Positions 57,401-64,000 of a DNA stretch of 64,000 bases are shown piece by piece. Each line of letters opens with the position of its first letter. The first letter of the stretch is position 1. The notes under the pieces are model-generated. The model worked only from the letters and a program-made list of their open reading frames with translations, was not told the origin of the DNA and searched no databases. Made by a program: the position numbers and the translations under genes. The stretch comes from Bordetella genomosp. 9 (GTDB taxonomy: Bacteria; Pseudomonadota; Gammaproteobacteria; Burkholderiales; Burkholderiaceae_B): NCBI RefSeq assembly GCF_002261425.1, contig NZ_NEVJ01000003.1, positions 992,001-1,056,000 of the forward strand, in the 5' to 3' direction.

Positions 57401-57933
57401 TGCAGACGTCGGGACGCGGCGGCTTCCTGATACGCGCCGCGCTGGCCGCGACGCTGTCGGGCCTGTGGGGCGTCTATAACGGCTTCGAACTCTGCGAAGC
57501 CGCGCCGGTGCCGGGCAAGGAGGAATACCTGGATTCGGAGAAGTACCAGATCCGCATCTGGGACCATGACCGGCCTGGCAATATCGTGCGCGAAGTCACG
57601 CAGTTGAATGCGATCCGGCGCGCCAATCCCGCCCTGCATACGCATCTGGGCGTGCAGTTCCACAGCGCATTCAACGATAACGTCTTGTTCTTTTCCAAAG
57701 CCACGGCCGAACGCGATAACGTTGTGCTCGTGGCCATCAGCCTGGATCCTCACAACGCGCAGACCGCGCAGGTGGACCTGCCGTTGTGGGAGTTCGGGCT
57801 GCCGGATCACGGCACACTTCATGCCGACGATCTGATCGACGGTAGCCGCCAGTCCTGGCAAGGCAGGCAGCAAACCATTTATCTGCATCCGGGGCAGCCG
57901 TACCGGATCTGGCGGGTCGCGGGCATGGCTTGA
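54481..57933 (+). CDS. glgE: GlgE maltosyltransferase fused to an inactive GH13 domain
   Basis: The 1150-residue protein is nearly twice the usual length. Residues about 475-1150 form a complete GlgE: an N-terminal beta domain (VIERVTPAVDDGAFPVKR), the barrel with nucleophile Asp881 (FRVDNPHTKP), acid/base Glu910 (LSEAF) and a C-terminal beta domain. GlgE transfers maltosyl units from maltose 1-phosphate to alpha-1,4-glucan. Residues 1-470 are a second GH13 barrel whose DxxxNH motif reads D90-VVV-D94-R95, whose nucleophile site is Met167 (GFRCMSPHR) and whose acid/base site is Trp196, so it should be inactive. It lies 55 bp before treS. Confidence 0.9.
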   Translation: MRIYYVHPVLAGPLSNHAAGRWPAICARAKALGFDTLMLAPLGAPDPAGNPFVPSDPGRLNPALGELALDETLATLSALCDKHRLALMVDVVVDRVAADGAMAQAHPDWYEHPDGVDALLDPRKPLEERHALPLRRDGGAAPQGFIADWVERLGLWVQNGVAGFRCMSPHRLNAPEWRDLMEGVRAVRPDTRFLAWTPGLNPAQTGELAGAGFDGVFSSLPWWDYRSPWLMDEYTRLRLIAPVIAAAEAPYAKRVAAWRDDPHGRYLNAARAIWTAAVVGDAGIFVPMGFEDSAVETIEPHGGDGNPDQWYGAGAGQGNGEAAPSARASRRRANDIPDSSPHPTLHGDIALVNQWLSRTAGATGPLRSLLGPLSPVTALFRGDGHPYALPGNGRAPARLVVLNPDDHHEAPIDWDALGSRLPDTYARLDMWETDQPASELPDRLAPGAVVRLGASRLPPVRMPASDEGRTSVTAAMRAPRAVIERVTPAVDDGAFPVKRVVDEPVNVEADVFMDGHEHIAVALLWRAADERGWRREPMTLLNNDRWQGQFVPRRNGRHYFVVQAWSDTWHSFTEGYAKKHQAGVDIALETAEGRQAIAAALERLPADTPAAEWLRHALRVLGHEPEAPAPRRGRRKADAPPPPVFAAPTPEQVAVLLAEETTEAMRQADARPFETTTPVEYAVTVDRPAARFASWYEIFPRSQTDDPARHGTFDDVIRELPRIRAMGFDTLYFPPIHPIGRRNRKGRNNTLTPSPDDPGSPYAIGAEEGGHDALHPQLGSLDDFKRLIDAAHRHELEIALDFAIQCSPDHPWLKEHPEWFDWRPDGSLKYAENPPKKYEDIVNVDFYGPQAGASRQAGLWRALRDVVLFWVAQGVRIFRVDNPHTKPLPFWQWMIADVQSRHPETLFLSEAFTRPKMMYRLAKVGFSQSYTYFTWRDTKQELTEYLTELNAAPPAEFFRPHFFVNTPDINPRFLQTSGRGGFLIRAALAATLSGLWGVYNGFELCEAAPVPGKEEYLDSEKYQIRIWDHDRPGNIVREVTQLNAIRRANPALHTHLGVQFHSAFNDNVLFFSKATAERDNVVLVAISLDPHNAQTAQVDLPLWEFGLPDHGTLHADDLIDGSRQSWQGRQQTIYLHPGQPYRIWRVAGMA

Positions 57934-57988
57934 TTCACCGAGTCGGGCAGCCCGTGAAAACAACAGAGACACGCAAGCGAAGCAAACC

Positions 57989-60900
57989 ATGACCGACAGC
58001 ACCGTCAATACCCCCGACCGCGATGATCCGCTCTGGTACAAGGACGCGGTCATATACCAACTGCACCTGAAGTCCTTCTACGACGCCAACAACGATGGCG
58101 TCGGCGACTTCGCGGGGCTGATCGAGAAGCTGGACTACATCTCGCAGCTGGGCGTCAACACCATCTGGCTGCTGCCCTTCTATCCGTCGCCGCGGCGCGA
58201 CGACGGCTACGACATCGCCGACTATCGCGGCGTGCACGAGGACTACGGCTCCCTGCCCGACGTGCGCAAGTTCATCCGCGCCGCGCACGCGCGCGGCCTG
58301 CGCGTGATCACCGAACTGGTGGTCAATCACACGTCGGACCAGCACCCCTGGTTCCAGCGCGCCCGCCGCGCCAAGCCGGGGTCGGCGGCCCGCAACTACT
58401 ACGTATGGTCGGACAACGACCAGGCCTACGCCGGCACGCGCATCATCTTCCTGGATACGGAAAAGTCCAACTGGACCTGGGACCCCGTGGCCGGCGCCTA
58501 TTTCTGGCACAGGTTCTATTCGCACCAGCCAGACCTGAACTACGACAATCCGCAGGTGCTGAAAGAAGTGCTGGCCGTGATGCGCTATTGGCTGGACATG
58601 GGGGTGGACGGCCTGCGCCTGGACGCCGTGCCCTATCTGGTGGAACGCGAAGGCACCAACAACGAGAACCTGCCGGAAACGCATGACGTCCTGAAGAAAA
58701 TCCGCGCCACGCTGGACGCCGAATACACCAACCGCCTGCTGCTGGCCGAAGCCAACCAGTGGCCGGAAGACGCGCAGGAGTACTTCGGCAAGGGCGACGA
58801 ATGCCACATGTCCTTCCACTTTCCGCTGATGCCGCGCATGTACATGGCCATCGCGCGGGAAGACCGCTTTCCCATCACCGACATCATGCGGCAGACGCCG
58901 GACATTCCGGAAAACTGCCAGTGGGCCATCTTCCTGCGCAACCACGATGAACTGACGCTGGAAATGGTCACCAGCAGCGAGCGCGACTACCTGTGGGACG
59001 TCTATGCGGCCGATCGGCGCGCGCGCCTGAACCTGGGCATCCGCCGCCGCCTGGCGCCGCTGATGGAGCGCGACCGCCGCCGCATCGAACTGATGAACAG
59101 CCTGCTGTTGTCCATGCCCGGTACGCCGGTCATCTATTACGGCGACGAGCTGGGCATGGGCGACAACGTCCACCTGGGCGATCGCGACGGCGTGCGCACG
59201 CCGATGCAGTGGTCGCCCGATCGCAACGGCGGCTTTTCGCGTGCCGATCCGGAGCGGCTGCCCTTGCCGGTCCTGATGGGTCCGCTGTACGGCTACGAAG
59301 CAGTCAACGTGGAAGCGCAGCAGCGCGATCCGCATTCCCTGCTGAACTGGACGCGGCGCATGCTGGCCACCCGTCGGCAGACTCGCGCCTTCGGCCGCGG
59401 CACGCTGCGCTTCCTGTTTCCGGGCAATCGCAAGATCCTGGCTTACGTGCGCGAATACGAAGACACGGTGATCCTGTGCGTGGCAAATCTGTCGCGGGCG
59501 CCGCAGCCAGTGGAACTGGACCTGTCCAGCATGAACGGCCGCGTGCCGGTGGAATTGCTGGGCGGCACGCCCTTCCCCGCCATCGGCGAACTGCCTTATC
59601 TGCTGACGCTGCCGCCTTATGGCTTTTACTGGTTCGAACTGAGCACCGTGGCATCGCCGCCTTCCTGGCACGCGACGCATCCGGAACAGATGCCCGAGTA
59701 CTACACCTTGGTGCTGCGCGGCCGCACCGGCTACGACCTGACCGAAGGCGCCGTGCGGTCGCTCCGGCAGGACGTGCTGCCCCTGTACCTGGCGCGCCAG
59801 CGCTGGTTCCCCAAGGATCGCAAGGTCAACTTCGCCCAGGCGGCCTACGCGGTGCAGTTGAAGGACACGGAATACGAATGCTTTATCGCCGAGCTGGAGA
59901 TGGACTTCGACGGCAAGCCGGCCCGCTTCCTGTTGCCGGTGGCCTTGATCTGGGGCGAAACGCTGCCCCCGATGGCGCAGCAGTATGCGCTGGCCCGCGT
60001 GCGCCGCGCCGCCGAAGTCGGCATGCTGACGGACGCCTACACGCTGCCGACCTTCGTCCACGCACTGGTGCGCGGGCTGCGCCAGCGGCTGGAGTTGCCG
60101 GTGCAACGCGCCAACCCGCCCTGCGTGCTGCATTTCCGCGGCGAACCGGGCCTGGACGCGCTGGATCTGCCGCCCGACCCGGAAGTCACCTGGTTCACCG
60201 GCGAGCAGTCCAACAGCTCGATGACGGTGGGCGGCGTCGCGATGCTGAAGCTGATCCGCCACATCGTGCCGGGCGTGCATCCGGAAGCCGAAATGACGCG
60301 CCGCCTGACGCAGGCCGGCTACACCAACAGCGCGCAGCTGCTGGGCGAAATCGTCCGCATCAATGAAGACGGCACGCCGCACACGCTGGCCTTGATGCAC
60401 TCCGTCATCACCAACCAGGGCGACGCCTGGGGCTGGACCTTGGAGTACCTGAAGCGCACGCTGGAAGCCGGCGCGCTGACGCCCGAAAGCGCGGAAGACT
60501 ACGCCGAGGACCTGAAGGGCTACACCGCCTTTGCCTATGCCATCGGCAAGCGCCTGGGCGAGCTGCACGCCGTGCTGGCCCAGGATACCGACGACCCCGC
60601 CTTCCAGCCGCACAAGGCCACGGCCGCCGATGCGCGCAAGCGGGCGGCGGATGTGACCGCGATGCTGGATCGCGGCCTGAAGCTGCTGAAGGAAAACATC
60701 GGCAAGCTGGAAACGGCATGCGCCGACAAGGCGCAGCGCCTGATCTCGCTGCGCGACGAACTGGTCGACGCCATCAAGACGCTGGCCCAAAGCGAAATCG
60801 GCACGCTGCATATCCGCATCCACGGCGACTTCCACCTGGGCCAGGTGCTGGTGGCGCAAAGCGACGCGTACATCATCGACTTCGAAGGCGAACCGGCCCG

Positions 60901-61336
60901 CTCGCTGGAAGAACGCCGCGCCAAGAGCAGCGCATCGCGCGACGTGGCCGGACTGCTGCGGTCGTTCGACTACGCGGCTGCCACGGTGGCCAATGGTTTC
61001 GGCGACGCCGAAGCCAAGGCCGCCGAAGCCCAGCCCGCCGACGTCGTCCTGCGGGAGCGCCGCCGCAGCCTGATCGTGCATTTCCGCGAGGTCGCCAACC
61101 AGGCTTTCCTGTCGGCATACCGCGAAGTGTCGCGCAACGCCGAGCGGCGCTGGATGGATGACGACCAGGAAAATCCGCTGATCGACCTGGCCCTGATCGA
61201 AAAAGCCGCTTATGAAATCGCGTACGAGGCAGCCCACCGTCCCGACTGGGTCAGCATCCCCCTGAACGGCCTGGCCGCGCTGGCGGATCGCGTGCTGGCC
61301 AAGGATACGGCTTCCGGGCCCGCCAACGCAGAATAG
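57989..61336 (+). CDS. treS: Trehalose synthase-maltokinase fusion
   Basis: The 1115-residue protein joins TreS (about 1-550; nucleophile Asp212 in LRLDAVPYL, Glu254 in [10 protein letters not shown], Asp320 in RNHDELT) to a maltokinase/Pep2 domain (about 560-1115; [10 protein letters not shown] near 945 and IDFEGEPAR near 964). TreS interconverts trehalose and maltose, and the kinase makes maltose 1-phosphate for GlgE. The fusion is common in proteobacteria. It sits 17 bp before glgB. Confidence 0.95.
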   Translation: MTDSTVNTPDRDDPLWYKDAVIYQLHLKSFYDANNDGVGDFAGLIEKLDYISQLGVNTIWLLPFYPSPRRDDGYDIADYRGVHEDYGSLPDVRKFIRAAHARGLRVITELVVNHTSDQHPWFQRARRAKPGSAARNYYVWSDNDQAYAGTRIIFLDTEKSNWTWDPVAGAYFWHRFYSHQPDLNYDNPQVLKEVLAVMRYWLDMGVDGLRLDAVPYLVEREGTNNENLPETHDVLKKIRATLDAEYTNRLLLAEANQWPEDAQEYFGKGDECHMSFHFPLMPRMYMAIAREDRFPITDIMRQTPDIPENCQWAIFLRNHDELTLEMVTSSERDYLWDVYAADRRARLNLGIRRRLAPLMERDRRRIELMNSLLLSMPGTPVIYYGDELGMGDNVHLGDRDGVRTPMQWSPDRNGGFSRADPERLPLPVLMGPLYGYEAVNVEAQQRDPHSLLNWTRRMLATRRQTRAFGRGTLRFLFPGNRKILAYVREYEDTVILCVANLSRAPQPVELDLSSMNGRVPVELLGGTPFPAIGELPYLLTLPPYGFYWFELSTVASPPSWHATHPEQMPEYYTLVLRGRTGYDLTEGAVRSLRQDVLPLYLARQRWFPKDRKVNFAQAAYAVQLKDTEYECFIAELEMDFDGKPARFLLPVALIWGETLPPMAQQYALARVRRAAEVGMLTDAYTLPTFVHALVRGLRQRLELPVQRANPPCVLHFRGEPGLDALDLPPDPEVTWFTGEQSNSSMTVGGVAMLKLIRHIVPGVHPEAEMTRRLTQAGYTNSAQLLGEIVRINEDGTPHTLALMHSVITNQGDAWGWTLEYLKRTLEAGALTPESAEDYAEDLKGYTAFAYAIGKRLGELHAVLAQDTDDPAFQPHKATAADARKRAADVTAMLDRGLKLLKENIGKLETACADKAQRLISLRDELVDAIKTLAQSEIGTLHIRIHGDFHLGQVLVAQSDAYIIDFEGEPARSLEERRAKSSASRDVAGLLRSFDYAAATVANGFGDAEAKAAEAQPADVVLRERRRSLIVHFREVANQAFLSAYREVSRNAERRWMDDDQENPLIDLALIEKAAYEIAYEAAHRPDWVSIPLNGLAALADRVLAKDTASGPANAE

Positions 61337-61353
61337 AAAACACCGGAATCAAC

Positions 61354-63567
61354 ATGACGTCAGCCTCTACCTCCGTTCCCATACCCGATGATTTGCATCG
61401 GGACATCGACGCTTTGCTCGCGGGCTGGCATGCCGATCCCTTCGGGGTGCTGGGCCCGCACCGGGACGGCGACCGCACGGTGGTCCGTGTGCTCGCGCCG
61501 AACGCGCAGCGTATCTTCCTGCTGCGCGCCGACACGCAGGAAGAAATCGAATTCCAGCACGTACGGGAAGGCTTTTTCGTCGTCGACGCCGGCGATCTTC
61601 CACTCGGCCAGCCCGACGCCTATCGCCTGCGCATCGATTGGGGCGCGACCGTGCAGGAGATCGAAGACGCCTACGCCTTCGGACCCTTGCTGGGCGACCT
61701 GGACCTGTACCTGATCAGCGAAGGCCGCCACGAGTCGCTGGCCGATTGCCTGGGGTCGCATGTGACCACCCTACAGGGCGTGGAAGGCGTGCGCTTTGCC
61801 GTGTGGGCGCCGAACGCGCGCCGCGTTTCCGTGGTCGGCGATTTCACGTCCTGGGATGGCCGGCGCTATCCCATGCGCCTGCGGCACAGCGCCGGCGTCT
61901 GGGAAGTGTTCATCCCCCGCCTGCAGGCCGGCGAGCGCTACAAGTACGAGATCGTGGGCGCGCATGGCAACCTGCTGCCGCTGAAGGCCGATCCCCTGGC
62001 GCGCCAGACGGAAGTGCCGCCGGCCACCGCGTCGGTGGTGCCGGCGCCGGACGATTTCACCTGGACCGATGACGATTGGATGGCCGGCCGCGCCGCGCGC
62101 CAGGCGCCCGAAGCGCCGATTTCGGTCTATGAGGTCCATGCCGGCTCCTGGCTGCCGCGCGGCGGCGAGAGCGAAGACAGCGTCTGGGAAAGGCTGGGCG
62201 ATCGCCTGGTGCCCTATGCCAAGGACATGGGCTTCACGCACATCGAGCTGCTGCCCATCATGGAGCATCCCTTCGGCGGATCCTGGGGTTACCAGCCGCT
62301 GGGAGTCTTCGCGCCCACGGCGCGGTACGGCAAACCCGCCGACTTCGCGCGTTTCATCGACCGCTGCCACGCGGCCGGCCTGGGCGTGATCCTGGACTGG
62401 GTGCCGGCGCACTTCCCCACCGACACGCATGGCCTGGCGCAGTTCGACGGCACCGCGCTGTACGAATACAGCGACCCGCGCGAAGGTTTCCATCCCGACT
62501 GGAACACCCTGATCTACAACCTGGGCCGGACCGAGGTGCGCAACTTCATGGTGGCCAGCGCGCTGGAATGGGTGCGGCGTTATCACGTGGACGCGCTGCG
62601 CGTGGATGCCGTGGCGTCCATGCTGTATCGCGACTACAGCCGCAAGGCGGGCGAATGGATACCGAACCGCTACGGCGGCCGCGAAAACCTGGAAGCCGTG
62701 GATTTCCTGCGCGACATGAACGCCACGGTCGCCAAGCTGTGCCCCGGCGCCATCACGGTGGCCGAGGAGTCCACCGCCTGGCCGGGCGTGACCGCGCGTC
62801 CGGAAGACGGCGGACTGGGCTTTACCTACAAATGGAACATGGGCTGGATGCACGACACCCTGCGCTACATGCACCATGAGCCCGTGTATCGCAGCTACCA
62901 TCACCACGATATGACGTTCGGGATGGTGTATGCCTATTCCGAGCGCTTCATCCTGCCCCTGTCGCACGATGAAGTCGTGCACGGCAAGGGTTCGCTGTTG
63001 AACAAGATGCCAGGCGACCGCTGGCAGCAATTCGCCAACCTGCGCGCCTACTACGGCTTCATGTGGACCCACCCCGGCCGCAAGCTGCTGTTCATGGGCG
63101 GCGAGATCGCGCAGTCGAGCGAGTGGAACCACGACGCCAGCCTGGACTGGCCCGCGCTGGACGACGGCCTGCATCGCGGCGTACAGCAGCTGGTGCGGGA
63201 CCTGAACCATCTGTACTGCGAGCTTACGCCGCTGCATCGGCACGACGGCGACCCCAGCGGTTTCGAATGGGTCGTGGGCGACGACCGCGGCAACAGCGTA
63301 TTCGCCTACATGCGCAAGGACGGCGACCGCCACGTGCTGGCGGTGTCCAACTTCACGCCGGTGCCGCGCCAGGACTACCGGATCGGCGTGCCGCGCCCCG
63401 GTTGGTGGCGCGAACGGCTGAACACGGACGCCGGCGGCTACGGGGGATCGAACGTCGGCAACGGCGGCGGCCGCCATACGGAAGAAATCGCCTCGCATGG
63501 GCAGGCCCAGTCGCTGTCGTTGACGCTGCCCCCCTTGGCGACGGTGATATTCGAACTGCAAGGATAG
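61354..63567 (+). CDS. glgB: 1,4-alpha-glucan branching enzyme GlgB
   Basis: The 737-residue enzyme has two N-terminal beta domains (a CBM48 after an N1 module), then the GH13 barrel with nucleophile Asp418 ([10 protein letters not shown]) and acid/base Glu471 (VAEESTAWP), 53 residues apart as in E. coli Glg[14 protein letters not shown] carries the third acid. It makes alpha-1,6 branches in the glucan built by GlgE or GlgA. It lies 7 bp before glgX. Confidence 0.97.
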   Translation: MTSASTSVPIPDDLHRDIDALLAGWHADPFGVLGPHRDGDRTVVRVLAPNAQRIFLLRADTQEEIEFQHVREGFFVVDAGDLPLGQPDAYRLRIDWGATVQEIEDAYAFGPLLGDLDLYLISEGRHESLADCLGSHVTTLQGVEGVRFAVWAPNARRVSVVGDFTSWDGRRYPMRLRHSAGVWEVFIPRLQAGERYKYEIVGAHGNLLPLKADPLARQTEVPPATASVVPAPDDFTWTDDDWMAGRAARQAPEAPISVYEVHAGSWLPRGGESEDSVWERLGDRLVPYAKDMGFTHIELLPIMEHPFGGSWGYQPLGVFAPTARYGKPADFARFIDRCHAAGLGVILDWVPAHFPTDTHGLAQFDGTALYEYSDPREGFHPDWNTLIYNLGRTEVRNFMVASALEWVRRYHVDALRVDAVASMLYRDYSRKAGEWIPNRYGGRENLEAVDFLRDMNATVAKLCPGAITVAEESTAWPGVTARPEDGGLGFTYKWNMGWMHDTLRYMHHEPVYRSYHHHDMTFGMVYAYSERFILPLSHDEVVHGKGSLLNKMPGDRWQQFANLRAYYGFMWTHPGRKLLFMGGEIAQSSEWNHDASLDWPALDDGLHRGVQQLVRDLNHLYCELTPLHRHDGDPSGFEWVVGDDRGNSVFAYMRKDGDRHVLAVSNFTPVPRQDYRIGVPRPGWWRERLNTDAGGYGGSNVGNGGGRHTEEIASHGQAQSLSLTLPPLATVIFELQG

Positions 63568-63574
63568 ATCTCCC

Positions 63575-64000
63575 ATGCCAGGTCCGCTACCCGACCGGCT
63601 GTCGCCTGGCCTGCCCTATCCCCTGGGCGCCAGCAGCGATGGCCTGGGCGTGAACTTCGCCGTTTTCTCGGCCAACGCCACGCGTATCGACCTCTGCATC
63701 TTCGATGCGCGAGGCCGCAAGGAACTCCGCAGGATGCCGCTGCCGGAATGCACCGACGAGGTCTGGCACGGCTATCTGCCGGACGCCGCCCCGGGACTGG
63801 TGTACGGCTACCGCGCCTACGGCCCCTACGATCCCAAGAACGGCCACCGGTTCAACCCCCACAAGCTGCTGCTGGATCCCTACGCGCGGCAACTGGTCGG
63901 CCCGCTGCGCTGGACCGACGCGCTGTTCGGCTATCGCACCGGGCACGCCCGCGCCGACCTGACGCCGGACCGGCGCGACAGCGCGCCCGCCATGCCCAAG
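63575..64000 (+). CDS. glgX: Glycogen debranching enzyme GlgX, 5' part
   Basis: The first 142 codons are present and run off the right edge. YPLGASSDGLGVNFAVFSANA and GYRAYGPYDPKNGHRFNPHK are the typical CBM48 start of GlgX/isoamylase-type enzymes, which hydrolyse alpha-1,6 branches. The catalytic barrel is outside the window, so glgX rather than a TreX-type homologue is inferred from start and context. Confidence 0.88.
   Translation, partial: MPGPLPDRLSPGLPYPLGASSDGLGVNFAVFSANATRIDLCIFDARGRKELRRMPLPECTDEVWHGYLPDAAPGLVYGYRAYGPYDPKNGHRFNPHKLLLDPYARQLVGPLRWTDALFGYRTGHARADLTPDRRDSAPAMPK

Noticed and set aside
57935..61237. Very long open frame (1100 codons) on the minus strand opposite treS
   Set aside because: It is a GC-rich shadow of treS-maltokinase. 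Its product is low in complexity, without any family motif, and treS on the other strand has all its catalytic motifs.

Overview
The window is GC-rich chromosomal DNA. Four genes for Bug-type (TctC-like) periplasmic binding proteins, a surE-pcm-nlpD cluster, a TorF-type porin and a GlgE-pathway operon suggest a betaproteobacterium of the family Alcaligenaceae, most likely a Bordetella or close relative. This placement is inferred from gene content. No rRNA or tRNA gene, CRISPR array or complete insertion sequence was seen.

Region 1 (1-16 kb) is mostly housekeeping. It holds the 5' part of rlmD, a TorF-like porin, a Spy/CpxP-like periplasmic protein, a PolB-like exonuclease, nlpD-pcm-surE, plsY, tsaD, a purine permease and queE-queD. 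A small XRE/DUF2975 regulatory pair, a Tat-exported phosphocholine phospholipase C, a mercuric-reductase-like flavoprotein and an orphan TumA-like antitoxin follow.

Region 2 (16-32.8 kb) is catabolic and transport DNA. Two Bug genes flank an MFS exporter. Next comes a histidine-utilisation cluster: hutI, divergent hutC-hutU, and downstream a Bug protein, an atypical ornithine-cyclodeaminase-like protein and a PhnD-like protein. After a 25-residue membrane peptide gene and an SDR gene comes a probable operon: C45 hydrolase, Bug and two polysaccharide-deacetylase-fold proteins, divergent from a LysR regulator.

Region 3 (32.8-49.3 kb) is an accessory island for two-partner secretion and contact-dependent inhibition, read on the minus strand in the order cdiB-cdiA-cdiI. 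CdiA is 3487 residues with a 186-bp repeat array and a C-terminal domain resembling polymorphic toxin type 24. Its immunity gene overlaps it by 4 nt. The transporter gene carries a frameshift. Downstream (36.3 to 33.0 kb) is visibly less GC-rich DNA holding orphan immunity-like genes, an IS3-family scrap and an internally deleted, frameshifted second copy of the cdiA 3' part plus cdiI. The island ends tail-to-tail against the 3' remnant of an alcohol dehydrogenase gene.

Region 4 (49.3-64 kb) holds a repair pair (ligase-associated exonuclease and ATP-dependent ligase) and then glgA, glgE, treS-maltokinase, glgB and the start of glgX. Together TreS/maltokinase would make maltose 1-phosphate, GlgE polymerise it, GlgB branch it and GlgX debranch it, with GlgA as a second entry route. 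GlgE here is fused to an N-terminal GH13 domain that has lost its catalytic residues.
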